Assembly (NCBI GenBank): GCA_033558025.1
Contig: JAUCEF010000005.1
Span: forward strand, 5,084,001 to 5,148,000
Direction of reading: 5' to 3'
Source: Phytophthora sp. 'mugwort'
Lineage: Eukaryota > Oomycota > Peronosporomycetes > Peronosporales > Peronosporaceae
Length of the DNA stretch: 64,000 nt
Shown: piece by piece, positions 22,832 to 36,018 of the stretch
How the letters are laid out: each line of letters starts with the position of its first letter
Position numbering within the stretch: position 1 is the stretch's first letter
Translations under genes and position numbers: made by a program
The notes under the pieces: model-generated
The model's database searches: none
Told to the model about the DNA's origin: nothing
The model's input: the letters and a program-made list of their open reading frames with translations, nothing else

Positions 22832-23927
22832 TTCCCAAACCGGGACTCGAACCCGGGTCGCGTGGGTGAATCCTAACCGCCTAGACTATTTGGGAGCACC
22901 TCGCTTAGCCAACCCAAAACACAAACACGCTCTTTACGCTACCGCTGCCTGGGATGAACGCACATCACAAGCACTTCCACCTCTGCTATCGCGCCGCGCA
23001 CCTGCTGAGAACACATACACGTCCGTACAGTCGACACCGGCCCGAATCGGCCTCGTCAACGACGTATCATTACCACGCCCTCACCAAGACAACGCATACC
23101 TGCCACGCACTTTCCACAGCTGCAGTGCATTCTGAGTATAGCAAGAGCGAGTAGAGTAACGACAGAAAAGCAAAATTCCCAAACCGGGACTCGAACCCGG
23201 GTCGCGTGGGTGAATCCTAACCGCCTAGACTATTTGGGAGCACCTCGCTTAGCCAACCCAAAACACAAACACGCTCTTTACGCTACCGCTGCCTGGGATG
23301 AACGCACATCACAAGCACTTCCACCTCTGCTATCGCGCCGCGCACCTGCTGAGAACACATACACGTCCGTACAGTCGACACCGGCCCGAATCGGCCTCGT
23401 CAACGACGTATCATTACCACGCCCTCACCAAGACAACGCATACCTGCCACGCACTTTCCGCAGCTGCAGTGCATTCTGAGTATAGCAAGAGCGAGTAGAG
23501 TAACGACAGAAAAGCAAAATTCCCAAACCGGGACTCGAACCCGGGTCGCGTGGGTGAATCCTAACCGCCTAGACTATTTGGGAGCACCTCGCTTAGCCAA
23601 CCCAAAACACAAACACGCTCTTTACGCTACCGCTGCCTGGGATGAACGCACATCACAAGCACTTCCACCTCTGCTATCGCGCCGCGCACCTGCTGAGAAC
23701 ACATACACGTCCGTACAGTCGACACCGGCCCGAATCGGCCTCGTCAACGACGTATCATTACCACGCCCTCACCAAGACAACGCATACCTGCCACGCACTT
23801 TCCGCAGCTGCAGTGCATTCTGAGTATAGCAAGAGCGAGTAGAGTAACGACAGAAAAGCAAAATTCCCAAACCGGGACTCGAACCCGGGTCGCGTGGGTG
23901 AATCCTAACCGCCTAGACTATTTGGGA
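22832..23927 (-). pseudogene. Four tRNA-Glu copies with the 9-bp deletion, units 65-68
   Basis: Starts at 22832, 23176, 23520 and 23864. Haplotypes ACCACG, then ACCGCG three times. Confidence 0.9.
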
Positions 23928-24207
23928 GCACCTCGCTTAGCCAACCCAAAACACAAACACGCTCTTTACGCTACCGCTGCCTGGGATGAACGCACATCAC
24001 AAGCACTTCCACCTCTGCTATCGCGCCGCGCACCTGCTGAGAACACATACACGTCCGTACAGTCGACACCGGCCCGAATCGGCCTCGTCAACGACGTATC
24101 ATTACCACGCCCTCACCAAGACAACGCATACCTGCCACGCACTTTCCGCAGCTGCAGTGCATTCTGAGTATAGCAAGAGCGAGTAGAGTAACGACAGAAA
24201 AGCAAAA

Positions 24208-24280
24208 TTCCCAAACCGGGACTCGAACCCGGGTCGCGTGGGTGAAAGCCACGTATCCTAACCGCCTAGACTATTTGGGA
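24208..24280 (-). tRNA. tRNA-Glu(UUC), intact, unit 69
   Basis: Intact copy. Haplotype ACCGCG. Confidence 0.96.
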
Positions 24281-24560
24281 GCACCTCGCTTAGCCAACCC
24301 AAAACACAAACACGCTCTTTACGCTACCGCTGCCTGGGATGAACGCACATCACAAGCACTTCCACCTCTGCTATCGCGCCGCGCACCTGCTGAGAACACA
24401 TACACGTCCGTACAGTCGACACCGGCCCGAATCGGCCTCGTCAACGACGTATCATTACCACGCCCTCACCAAGACAACGCATACCTGCCACGCACTTTCC
24501 GCAGCTGCAGTGCATTCTGAGTATAGCAAGAGCGAGTAGAGTAACGACAGAAAAGCAAAA

Positions 24561-24633
24561 TTCCCAAACCGGGACTCGAACCCGGGTCGCGTGGGTGAAA
24601 GCCACGTATCCTAACCGCCTAGACTATTTGGGA
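24561..24633 (-). tRNA. tRNA-Glu(UUC), intact, unit 70
   Basis: Intact copy. Haplotype ACCGCG. Confidence 0.96.
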
Positions 24634-24912
24634 GCACCTCGCTTAGCCAACCCAAAACACAAACACGCTCTTTACGCTACCGCTGCCTGGGATGAACGCA
24701 CATCACAAGCACTTCCACCTCTGCTATCGCGCCGCGCACCTGCTGAGAACACATACACGTCCGTACAGTCGACACCGGCCCGAATCGGCCTCGTCAACGA
24801 CGTATCATTACCACGCCCTCACCAAGACAACGCATACCTGCCACGCACTTTCCGCAGCTGCAGTGCATTCTGAGTATAGCAAGAGCGAGTAGAGTAACGA
24901 CAGAAAAGCAAA

Positions 24913-27383
24913 TTCCCAAACCGGGACTCGAACCCGGGTCGCGTGGGTGAATCCTAACCGCCTAGACTATTTGGGAGCACCTCGCTTAGCCAACCCAAAA
25001 CACAAACACGCTCTTTACGCTACCGCTGCCTGGGATGAACGCACATCACAAGCACTTCCACCTCTGCTATCGCGCCGCGCACCTGCTGAGAACACATACA
25101 CGTCCGTACAGTCGACACCGGCCCGAATCGGCCTCGTCAACGACGTATCATTACCACGCCCTCACCAAGACAACGCATACCTGCCACGCACTTTCCGCAG
25201 CTGCAGTGCATTCTGAGTATAGCAAGAGCGAGTAGAGTAACGACAGAAAAGCAAATTCCCAAACCGGGACTCGAACCCGGGTCGCGTGGGTGAATCCTAA
25301 CCGCCTAGACTATTTGGGAGCACCTCGCTTAGCCAACCCAAAACACAAACACGCTCTTTACGCTACCGCTGCCTGGGATGAACGCACATCACAAGCACTT
25401 CCACCTCTGCTATCGCGCCGCGCACCTGCTGAGAACACATACACGTCCGTACAGTCGACACCGGCCCGAATCGGCCTCGTCAACGACGTATCATTACCAC
25501 GCCCTCACCAAGACAACGCATACCTGCCACGCACTTTCCGCAGCTGCAGTGCATTCTGAGTATAGCAAGAGCGAGTAGAGTAACGACAGAAAAGCAAAAT
25601 TCCCAAACCGGGACTCGAACCCGGGTCGCGTGGGTGAATCCTAACCGCCTAGACTATTTGGGAGCACCTCGCTTAGCCAACCCAAAACACAAACACGCTC
25701 TTTACGCTACCGCTGCCTGGGATGAACGCACATCACAAGCACTTCCACCTCTGCTATCGCGCCGCGCACCTGCTGAGAACACATACACGTCCGTACAGTC
25801 GACGCCGGCCCGAATCGGCCTCGTCAACGACGTATCATTACCACGCCCTCACCAAGACAACGCATACCTGCCACGCACTTTCCGCAGCTGCAGTGCATTC
25901 TGAGTATAGCAAGAGCGAGTAGAGTAACGACAGAAAAGCAAAATTCCCAAACCGGGACTCGAACCCGGGTCGCGTGGGTGAATCCTAACCGCCTAGACTA
26001 TTTGGGAGCACCTCGCTTAGCCAACCCAGAACACAAACACGCTCTTTACGCTACCGCTGCCTGGGATGAACGCACATCACAAGCACTTCCACCTCTGCTA
26101 TCGCGCCGCGCACCTGCTGAGAACACATACACGTCCGTACAGTCGACATCGGCCCGAATCGGCCTCGTCAACGACGTATCATTACCACGCCCTCACCAAG
26201 ACAACGCATACCTGCCACGCACTTTCCGCAGCTGTAGTGCATTCTGAGTATAGCAAGAGCGAGTAGAGTAACGACAGAAAAGCAAAATTCCCAAACCGGG
26301 ACTCGAACCCGGGTCGCGTGGGTGAATCCTAACCGCCTAGACTATTTGGGAGCACCTCGCTTAGCCAACCCAAAACACAAACACGCTCTTTACGCTACCG
26401 CTGCCTGGGATGAACGCACATCACAAGCACTTCCACCTCTGCTATCGCGCCGCGCACCTGCTGAGAACACATACACGTCCGTACAGTCGACATCGGCCCG
26501 AATCGGCCTCGTCAACGACGTATCATTACCACGCCCTCACCAAGACAACGCATACCTGCCACGCACTTTCCGCAGCTGTAGTGCATTCTGAGTATAGCAA
26601 GAGCGAGTAGAGTAACGACAGAAAAGCAAAATTCCCAAACCGGGACTCGAACCCGGGTCGCGTGGGTGAATCCTAACCGCCTAGACTATTTGGGAGCACC
26701 TCGCTTAGCCAACCCAAAACACAAACACGCTCTTTACGCTACCGCTGCCTGGGATGAACGCACATCACAAGCACTTCCACCTCTGCTATCGCGCCGCGCA
26801 CCTGCTGAGAACACATACACGTCCGTACAGTCGACGCCGGCCCGAATCGGCCTCGTCAACGACGTATCATTACCACGCCCTCACCAAGACAACGCATACC
26901 TGCCACGCACTTTCCGCAGCTGCAGTGCATTCTGAGTATAGCAAGAGCGAGTAGAGTAACGACAGAAAAGCAAAATTCCCAAACCGGGACTCGAACCCGG
27001 GTCGCGTGGGTGAATCCTAACCGCCTAGACTATTTGGGAGCACCTCGCTTAGCCAACCCAGAACACAAACACGCTCTTTACGCTACCGCTGCCTGGGATG
27101 AACGCACATCACAAGCACTTCCACCTCTGCTATCGCGCCGCGCACCTGCTGAGAACACATACACGTCCGTACAGTCGACATCGGCCCGAATCGGCCTCGT
27201 CAACGACGTATCATTACCACGCCCTCACCAAGACAACGCATACCTGCCACGCACTTTCCGCAGCTGTAGTGCATTCTGAGTATAGCAAGAGCGAGTAGAG
27301 TAACGACAGAAAAGCAAAATTCCCAAACCGGGACTCGAACCCGGGTCGCGTGGGTGAATCCTAACCGCCTAGACTATTTGGGA
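24913..27383 (-). pseudogene. Run of eight tRNA-Glu copies with the 9-bp deletion, units 71-78
   Basis: Starts at 24913, 25256, 25600, 25944, 26288, 26632, 26976 and 27320. Haplotypes ACCGCG, ACCGCG, ACCGCG, GTCGTG, ATCGTG, ACCGCG, GTCGTG, ACCGCG. Units 71 and 72 have the proximal terminator shortened to TTT. Units 73 and 76 share a rare GACGCCGG change that marks a trimer duplication. Confidence 0.9.
25600..27319. repeat. 1,032-bp trimer, duplicated in part, units 73-77
   Basis: Units 73-75 (rare GACGCCGG, then GTCGTG, then ATCGTG) are followed by 76-77 with the same rare change and GTCGTG. Confidence 0.88.
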
Positions 27384-27663
27384 GCACCTCGCTTAGCCAA
27401 CCCAAAACACAAACACGCTCTTTACGCTACCGCTGCCTGGGATGAACGCACATCACAAGCACTTCCACCTCTGCTATCGCGCCGCGCACCTGCTGAGAAC
27501 ACATACACGTCCGTACAGTCGACACCGGCCCGAATCGGCCTCGTCAACGACGTATCATTACCACGCCCTCACCAAGACAACGCATACCTGCCACGCACTT
27601 TCCGCAGCTGCAGTGCATTCTGAGTATAGCAAGAGCGAGTAGAGTAACGACAGAAAAGCAAAA

Positions 27664-27736
27664 TTCCCAAACCGGGACTCGAACCCGGGTCGCGTGGGTG
27701 AAAGCCACGTATCCTAACCGCCTAGACTATTTGGGA
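27664..27736 (-). tRNA. tRNA-Glu(UUC), intact, unit 79
   Basis: Intact copy, first of trimer 1. Haplotype ACCGCG. Confidence 0.96.
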
Positions 27737-28016
27737 GCACCTCGCTTAGCCAACCCAAAACACAAACACGCTCTTTACGCTACCGCTGCCTGGGATGAAC
27801 GCACATCACAAGCACTTCCACCTCTGCTATCGCGCCGCGCACCTGCTGAGAACACATACACGTCCGTACAGTCGACACCGGCCCGAATCGGCCTCGTCAA
27901 CGACGTATCATTACCACGCCCTCACCAAGACAACGCATACCTGCCACGCACTTTCCGCAGCTGCAGTGCATTCTGAGTATAGCAAGAGCGAGTAGAGTAA
28001 CGACAGAAAAGCAAAA

Positions 28017-28089
28017 TTCCCAAACCGGGACTCGAACCCGGGTCGCGTGGGTGAAAGCCACGTATCCTAACCGCCTAGACTATTTGGGA
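28017..28089 (-). tRNA. tRNA-Glu(UUC), intact, unit 80
   Basis: Intact copy. Haplotype ACCGTG. Confidence 0.96.
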
Positions 28090-28369
28090 GCACCTCGCTT
28101 AGCCAACCCAAAACACAAACACGCTCTTTACGCTACCGCTGCCTGGGATGAACGCACATCACAAGCACTTCCACCTCTGCTATCGCGCCGCGCACCTGCT
28201 GAGAACACATACACGTCCGTACAGTCGACACCGGCCCGAATCGGCCTCGTCAACGACGTATCATTACCACGCCCTCACCAAGACAACGCATACCTGCCAC
28301 GCACTTTCCGCAGCTGTAGTGCATTCTGAGTATAGCAAGAGCGAGTAGAGTAACGACAGAAAAGCAAAA

Positions 28370-28433
28370 TTCCCAAACCGGGACTCGAACCCGGGTCGCG
28401 TGGGTGAATCCTAACCGCCTAGACTATTTGGGA
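28370..28433 (-). pseudogene. tRNA-Glu, 9-bp deletion, unit 81
   Basis: Haplotype ACCGCG. Closes trimer 1. Confidence 0.9.
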
Positions 28434-28713
28434 GCACCTCGCTTAGCCAACCCAAAACACAAACACGCTCTTTACGCTACCGCTGCCTGGGATGAACGCA
28501 CATCACAAGCACTTCCACCTCTGCTATCGCGCCGCGCACCTGCTGAGAACACATACACGTCCGTACAGTCGACACCGGCCCGAATCGGCCTCGTCAACGA
28601 CGTATCATTACCACGCCCTCACCAAGACAACGCATACCTGCCACGCACTTTCCGCAGCTGCAGTGCATTCTGAGTATAGCAAGAGCGAGTAGAGTAACGA
28701 CAGAAAAGCAAAA

Positions 28714-28786
28714 TTCCCAAACCGGGACTCGAACCCGGGTCGCGTGGGTGAAAGCCACGTATCCTAACCGCCTAGACTATTTGGGA
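28714..28786 (-). tRNA. tRNA-Glu(UUC), intact, unit 82
   Basis: Intact copy, first of trimer 2. Haplotype ACCGCG. Confidence 0.96.
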
Positions 28787-29066
28787 GCACCTCGCTTAGC
28801 CAACCCAAAACACAAACACGCTCTTTACGCTACCGCTGCCTGGGATGAACGCACATCACAAGCACTTCCACCTCTGCTATCGCGCCGCGCACCTGCTGAG
28901 AACACATACACGTCCGTACAGTCGACACCGGCCCGAATCGGCCTCGTCAACGACGTATCATTACCACGCCCTCACCAAGACAACGCATACCTGCCACGCA
29001 CTTTCCGCAGCTGCAGTGCATTCTGAGTATAGCAAGAGCGAGTAGAGTAACGACAGAAAAGCAAAA

Positions 29067-29139
29067 TTCCCAAACCGGGACTCGAACCCGGGTCGCGTGG
29101 GTGAAAGCCACGTATCCTAACCGCCTAGACTATTTGGGA
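29067..29139 (-). tRNA. tRNA-Glu(UUC), intact, unit 83
   Basis: Intact copy. Haplotype ACCGTG. Confidence 0.96.
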
Positions 29140-29419
29140 GCACCTCGCTTAGCCAACCCAAAACACAAACACGCTCTTTACGCTACCGCTGCCTGGGATG
29201 AACGCACATCACAAGCACTTCCACCTCTGCTATCGCGCCGCGCACCTGCTGAGAACACATACACGTCCGTACAGTCGACACCGGCCCGAATCGGCCTCGT
29301 CAACGACGTATCATTACCACGCCCTCACCAAGACAACGCATACCTGCCACGCACTTTCCGCAGCTGTAGTGCATTCTGAGTATAGCAAGAGCGAGTAGAG
29401 TAACGACAGAAAAGCAAAA

Positions 29420-29483
29420 TTCCCAAACCGGGACTCGAACCCGGGTCGCGTGGGTGAATCCTAACCGCCTAGACTATTTGGGA
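29420..29483 (-). pseudogene. tRNA-Glu, 9-bp deletion, unit 84
   Basis: Haplotype ACCGCG. Closes trimer 2. Confidence 0.9.
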
Positions 29484-29763
29484 GCACCTCGCTTAGCCAA
29501 CCCAAAACACAAACACGCTCTTTACGCTACCGCTGCCTGGGATGAACGCACATCACAAGCACTTCCACCTCTGCTATCGCGCCGCGCACCTGCTGAGAAC
29601 ACATACACGTCCGTACAGTCGACACCGGCCCGAATCGGCCTCGTCAACGACGTATCATTACCACGCCCTCACCAAGACAACGCATACCTGCCACGCACTT
29701 TCCGCAGCTGCAGTGCATTCTGAGTATAGCAAGAGCGAGTAGAGTAACGACAGAAAAGCAAAA

Positions 29764-29836
29764 TTCCCAAACCGGGACTCGAACCCGGGTCGCGTGGGTG
29801 AAAGCCACGTATCCTAACCGCCTAGACTATTTGGGA
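29764..29836 (-). tRNA. tRNA-Glu(UUC), intact, unit 85
   Basis: Intact copy, first of a third, altered trimer. Haplotype ACCGCG. Confidence 0.96.
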
Positions 29837-30116
29837 GCACCTCGCTTAGCCAACCCAAAACACAAACACGCTCTTTACGCTACCGCTGCCTGGGATGAAC
29901 GCACATCACAAGCACTTCCACCTCTGCTATCGCGCCGCGCACCTGCTGAGAACACATACACGTCCGTACAGTCGACACCGGCCCGAATCGGCCTCGTCAA
30001 CGACGTATCATTACCACGCCCTCACCAAGACAACGCATACCTGCCACGCACTTTCCGCAGCTGCAGTGCATTCTGAGTATAGCAAGAGCGAGTAGAGTAA
30101 CGACAGAAAAGCAAAA

Positions 30117-30189
30117 TTCCCAAACCGGGACTCGAACCCGGGTCGCGTGGGTGAAAGCCACGTATCCTAACCGCCTAGACTATTTGGGA
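30117..30189 (-). tRNA. tRNA-Glu(UUC), intact, unit 86
   Basis: Intact copy. Haplotype ACCGTA, the only unit combining 911T with 922A. Confidence 0.96.
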
Positions 30190-30469
30190 GCACCTCGCTT
30201 AGCCAACCCAAAACACAAACACGCTCTTTACGCTACCGCTGCCTGGGATGAACGCACATCACAAGCACTTCCACCTCTGCTATCGCGCCGCGCACCTGCT
30301 GAGAACACATACACGTCCGTACAGTCGACACCGGCCCGAATCGGCCTCGTCAACGACGTATCATTACCACGCCCTCACCAAGACAACGCATACCTGCCAC
30401 GCACTTTCCGCAGCTGTAGTGCATTCTAAGTATAGCAAGAGCGAGTAGAGTAACGACAGAAAAGCAAAA

Positions 30470-30542
30470 TTCCCAAACCGGGACTCGAACCCGGGTCGCG
30501 TGGGTGAAAGCCACGTATCCTAACCGCCTAGACTATTTGGGA
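30470..30542 (-). tRNA. tRNA-Glu(UUC), intact, unit 87
   Basis: Intact copy. Haplotype ATCGTG. Confidence 0.96.
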
Positions 30543-30822
30543 GCACCTCGCTTAGCCAACCCAAAACACAAACACGCTCTTTACGCTACCGCTGCCTGGG
30601 ATGAACGCACATCACAAGCACTTCCACCTCTGCTATCGCGCCGCGCACCTGCTGAGAACACATACACGTCCGTACAGTCGACATCGGCCCGAATCGGCCT
30701 CGTCAACGACGTATCATTACCACGCCCTCACCAAGACAACGCATACCTGCCACGCACTTTCCGCAGCTGTAGTGCATTCTGAGTATAGCAAGAGCGAGTA
30801 GAGTAACGACAGAAAAGCAAAA

Positions 30823-31918
30823 TTCCCAAACCGGGACTCGAACCCGGATCGCGTGGGTGAATCCTAACCGCCTAGACTATTTGGGAGCACCTCGCTTAGC
30901 CAACCCAGAACACAAACACGCTCTTTACGCTACCGCTGCCTGGGATGAACGCACATCACAAGCACTTCCACCTCTGCTATCGCGCCGCGCACCTGCTGAG
31001 AACACATACACGTCCGTACAGTCGACACCGGCCCGAATCGGCCTCGTCAACGACGTATCATTACCACGCCCTCACCAAGACAACGCATACCTGCCACGCA
31101 CTTTCCGCAGCTGTAGTGCATTCTGAGTATAGCAAGAGCGAGTAGAGTAACGACAGAAAAGCAAAATTCCCAAACCGGGACTCGAACCCGGGTCGCGTGG
31201 GTGAATCCTAACCGCCTAGACTATTTGGGAGCACCTCGCTTAGCCAACCCAAAACACAAACACGCTCTTTACGCTACCGCTGCCTGGGATGAACGCACAT
31301 CACAAGCACTTCCACCTCTGCTATCGCGCCGCGCACCTGCTGAGAACACATACACGTCCGTACAGTCGACACCGGCCCGAATCGGCCTCGTCAACGACGT
31401 ATCATTACCACGCCCTCATCAAGACAACGCATACCTGCCACGCACTTTCCACAGCTGCAGTGCATTCTGAGTATAGCAAGAGCGAGTAGAGTAACGACAG
31501 AAAAGCAAAATTCCCAAACCGGGACTCGAACCCGGGTCGCGTGGGTGAATCCTAACCGCCTAGACTATTTGGGAGCACCTCGCTTAGCCAACCCAAAACA
31601 CAAACACGCTCTTTACGCTACCGCTGCCTGGGATGAACGCACATCACAAGCACTTCCACCTCTGCTATCGCGCCGCGCACCTGCTGAGAACACATACACG
31701 TCCGTACAGTCGACATCGGCCCGAATCGGCCTCGTCAACGACGTATCATTACCACGCCCTCACCAAGACAACGCATACCTGCCACGCACTTTCCGCAGCT
31801 GTAGTGCATTCTGAGTATAGCAAGAGCGAGTAGAGTAACGACAGAAAAGCAAAATTCCCAAACCGGGACTCGAACCCGGGTCGCGTGGGTGAATCCTAAC
31901 CGCCTAGACTATTTGGGA
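30823..31918 (-). pseudogene. Four tRNA-Glu copies with the 9-bp deletion, units 88-91
   Basis: Starts at 30823, 31167, 31511 and 31855. Haplotypes GCCGTG, ACCACG, ATCGTG, GCCGTG. Unit 88 has G to A at 30848 (C48 to U48 in the variable loop), the only private point change I noticed inside a tRNA. Unit 89 has CCTCATCAAG. Confidence 0.9.
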
Positions 31919-32198
31919 GCACCTCGCTTAGCCAACCCAGAACACAAACACGCTCTTTACGCTACCGCTGCCTGGGATGAACGCACATCACAAGCACTTC
32001 CACCTCTGCTATCGCGCCGCGCACCTGCTGAGAACACATACACGTCCGTACAGTCGACACCGGCCCGAATCGGCCTCGTCAACGACGTATCATTACCACG
32101 CCCTCACCAAGACAACGCATACCTGCCACGCACTTTCCGCAGCTGTAGTGCATTCTGAGTATAGCAAGAGCGAGTAGAGTAACGACAGAAAAGCAAAA

Positions 32199-32271
32199 TT
32201 CCCAAACCGGGACTCGAACCCGGGTCGCGTGGGTGAAAGCCACGTATCCTAACCGCCTAGACTATTTGGGA
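32199..32271 (-). tRNA. tRNA-Glu(UUC), intact, unit 92
   Basis: Intact copy. Haplotype ACCGCA. Confidence 0.96.
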
Positions 32272-32551
32272 GCACCTCGCTTAGCCAACCCAAAACACAA
32301 ACACGCTCTTTACGCTACCGCTGCCTGGGATGAACGCACATCACAAGCACTTCCACCTCTGCTATCGCGCCGCGCACCTGCTGAGAACACATACACGTCC
32401 GTACAGTCGACACCGGCCCGAATCGGCCTCGTCAACGACGTATCATTACCACGCCCTCACCAAGACAACGCATACCTGCCACGCACTTTCCGCAGCTGCA
32501 GTGCATTCTAAGTATAGCAAGAGCGAGTAGAGTAACGACAGAAAAGCAAAA

Positions 32552-32624
32552 TTCCCAAACCGGGACTCGAACCCGGGTCGCGTGGGTGAAAGCCACGTAT
32601 CCTAACCGCCTAGACTATTTGGGA
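32552..32624 (-). tRNA. tRNA-Glu(UUC), intact, unit 93
   Basis: Intact copy. Haplotype GCCACG with CCTCATCAAG. Confidence 0.96.
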
Positions 32625-32904
32625 GCACCTCGCTTAGCCAACCCAGAACACAAACACGCTCTTTACGCTACCGCTGCCTGGGATGAACGCACATCACAAG
32701 CACTTCCACCTCTGCTATCGCGCCGCGCACCTGCTGAGAACACATACACGTCCGTACAGTCGACACCGGCCCGAATCGGCCTCGTCAACGACGTATCATT
32801 ACCACGCCCTCATCAAGACAACGCATACCTGCCACGCACTTTCCACAGCTGCAGTGCATTCTGAGTATAGCAAGAGCGAGTAGAGTAACGACAGAAAAGC
32901 AAAA

Positions 32905-32968
32905 TTCCCAAACCGGGACTCGAACCCGGGTCGCGTGGGTGAATCCTAACCGCCTAGACTATTTGGGA
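32905..32968 (-). pseudogene. tRNA-Glu, 9-bp deletion, unit 94
   Basis: Haplotype ACCGCG. Confidence 0.9.
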
Positions 32969-33248
32969 GCACCTCGCTTAGCCAACCCAAAACACAAACA
33001 CGCTCTTTACGCTACCGCTGCCTGGGATGAACGCACATCACAAGCACTTCCACCTCTGCTATCGCGCCGCGCACCTGCTGAGAACACATACACGTCCGTA
33101 CAGTCGACACCGGCCCGAATCGGCCTCGTCAACGACGTATCATTACCACGCCCTCACCAAGACAACGCATACCTGCCACGCACTTTCCGCAGCTGCAGTG
33201 CATTCTGAGTATAGCAAGAGCGAGTAGAGTAACGACAGAAAAGCAAAA

Positions 33249-33321
33249 TTCCCAAACCGGGACTCGAACCCGGGTCGCGTGGGTGAAAGCCACGTATCCT
33301 AACCGCCTAGACTATTTGGGA
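33249..33321 (-). tRNA. tRNA-Glu(UUC), intact, unit 95
   Basis: Intact copy. Haplotype ACCGCA, a duplicate of unit 92. Confidence 0.96.
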
Positions 33322-33601
33322 GCACCTCGCTTAGCCAACCCAAAACACAAACACGCTCTTTACGCTACCGCTGCCTGGGATGAACGCACATCACAAGCAC
33401 TTCCACCTCTGCTATCGCGCCGCGCACCTGCTGAGAACACATACACGTCCGTACAGTCGACACCGGCCCGAATCGGCCTCGTCAACGACGTATCATTACC
33501 ACGCCCTCACCAAGACAACGCATACCTGCCACGCACTTTCCGCAGCTGCAGTGCATTCTAAGTATAGCAAGAGCGAGTAGAGTAACGACAGAAAAGCAAA
33601 A

Positions 33602-33674
33602 TTCCCAAACCGGGACTCGAACCCGGGTCGCGTGGGTGAAAGCCACGTATCCTAACCGCCTAGACTATTTGGGA
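33602..33674 (-). tRNA. tRNA-Glu(UUC), intact, unit 96
   Basis: Intact copy. Haplotype GCCACG with CCTCATCAAG, a duplicate of unit 93. Confidence 0.96.
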
Positions 33675-33954
33675 GCACCTCGCTTAGCCAACCCAGAACA
33701 CAAACACGCTCTTTACGCTACCGCTGCCTGGGATGAACGCACATCACAAGCACTTCCACCTCTGCTATCGCGCCGCGCACCTGCTGAGAACACATACACG
33801 TCCGTACAGTCGACACCGGCCCGAATCGGCCTCGTCAACGACGTATCATTACCACGCCCTCATCAAGACAACGCATACCTGCCACGCACTTTCCACAGCT
33901 GCAGTGCATTCTGAGTATAGCAAGAGCGAGTAGAGTAACGACAGAAAAGCAAAA

Positions 33955-35738
33955 TTCCCAAACCGGGACTCGAACCCGGGTCGCGTGGGTGAATCCTAAC
34001 CGCCTAGACTATTTGGGAGCACCTCGCTTAGCCAACCCAAAACACAAACACGCTCTTTACGCTACCGCTGCCTGGGATGAACGCACATCACAAGCACTTC
34101 CACCTCTGCTATCGCGCCGCGCACCTGCTGAGAACACATACACGTCCGTACAGTCGACACCGGCCCGAATCGGCCTCGTCAACGACGTATCATTACCACG
34201 CCCTCACCAAGACAACGCATACCTGCCACGCACTTTCCGCAGCTGCAGTGCATTCTAAGTATAGCAAGAGCGAGTAGAGTAACGACAGAAAAGCAAAATT
34301 CCCAAACCGGGACTCGAACCCGGGTCGCGTGGGTGAATCCTAACCGCCTAGACTATTTGGGAGCACCTCGCTTAGCCAACCCAGAACACAAACACGCTCT
34401 TTACGCTACCGCTGCCTGGGATGAACGCACATCACAAGCACTTCCACCTCTGCTATCGCGCCGCGCACCTGCTGAGAACACATACACGTCCGTACAGTCG
34501 ACACCGGCCCGAATCGGCCTCGTCAACGACGTATCATTACCACGCCCTCACCAAGACAACGCATACCTGCCACGCACTTTCCGCAGCTGCAGTGCATTCT
34601 GAGTATAGCAAGAGCGAGTAGAGTAACGACAGAAAAGCAAAATTCCCAAACCGGGACTCGAACCCGGGTCGCGTGGGTGAATCCTAACCGCCTAGACTAT
34701 TTGGGAGCACCTCGCTTAGCCAACCCAAAACACAAACACGCTCTTTACGCTACCGCTGCCTGGGATGAACGCACATCACAAGCACTTCCACCTCTGCTAT
34801 CGCGCCGCGCACCTGCTGAGAACACATACACGTCCGTACAGTCGACACCGGCCCGAATCGGCCTCGTCAACGACGTATCATTACCACGCCCTCACCAAGA
34901 CAACGCATACCTGCCACGCACTTTCCACAGCTGCAGTGCATTCTGAGTATAGCAAGAGCGAGTAGAGTAACGACAGAAAAGCAAAATTCCCAAACCGGGA
35001 CTCGAACCCGGGTCGCGTGGGTGAATCCTAACCGCCTAGACTATTTGGGAGCACCTCGCTTAGCCAACCCAAAACACAAACACGCTCTTTACGCTACCGC
35101 TGCCTGGGATGAACGCACATCACAAGCACTTCCACCTCTGCTATCGCGCCGCGCACCTGCTGAGAACACATACACGTCCGTACAGTCGACACCGGCCCGA
35201 ATCGGCCTCGTCAACGACGTATCATTACCACGCCCTCACCAAGACAACGCATACCTGCCACGCACTTTCCGCAGCTGCAGTGCATTCTGAGTATAGCAAG
35301 AGCGAGTAGAGTAACGACAGAAAAGCAAAATTCCCAAACCGGGACTCGAACCCGGGTCGCGTGGGTGAATCCTAACCGCCTAGACTATTTGGGAGCACCT
35401 CGCTTAGCCAACCCAGAACACAAACACGCTCTTTACGCTACCGCTGCCTGGGATGAACGCACATCACAAGCACTTCCACCTCTGCTATCGCGCCGCGCAC
35501 CTGCTGAGAACACATACACGTCCGTACAGTCGACACCGGCCCGAATCGGCCTCGTCAACGACGTATCATTACCACGCCCTCACCAAGACAACGCATACCT
35601 GCCACGCACTTTCCGCAGCTGCAGTGCATTCTGAGTATAGCAAGAGCGAGTAGAGTAACGACAGAAAAGCAAAATTCCCAAACCGGGACTCGAACCCGGG
35701 TCGCGTGGGTGAATCCTAACCGCCTAGACTATTTGGGA
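33955..35738 (-). pseudogene. Run of six tRNA-Glu copies with the 9-bp deletion, units 97-102
   Basis: Starts at 33955, 34299, 34643, 34987, 35331 and 35675. Haplotypes ACCGCA, GCCGCG, ACCACG, ACCGCG, GCCGCG, ACCACG. Units 97-99 repeat as 100-102 except at site 922 of the first unit. Confidence 0.9.
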
Positions 35739-36018
35739 GCACCTCGCTTAGCCAACCCAAAACACAAACACGCTCTTTACGCTACCGCTGCCTGGGATGA
35801 ACGCACATCACAAGCACTTCCACCTCTGCTATCGCGCCGCGCACCTGCTGAGAACACATACACGTCCGTACAGTCGACACCGGCCCGAATCGGCCTCGTC
35901 AACGACGTATCATTACCACGCCCTCACCAAGACAACGCATACCTGCCACGCACTTTCCACAGCTGCAGTGCATTCTGAGTATAGCAAGAGCGAGTAGAGT
36001 AACGACAGAAAAGCAAAA

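Larger units (their letters stand above)
27664..30822. repeat. 1,050-bp trimer, two exact periods and a third altered one, units 79-87
   Basis: The pattern is intact ACCGCG, intact ACCGTG, deleted ACCGCG, twice. In the third period the last tRNA is intact and its spacer is ATCGTG. Confidence 0.9.
32199..34298. repeat. 1,050-bp trimer duplication, units 92-97
   Basis: The pattern is intact ACCGCA, intact GCCACG with CCTCATCAAG, then a deleted unit, twice. A third copy is at 62381-63430. Confidence 0.9.
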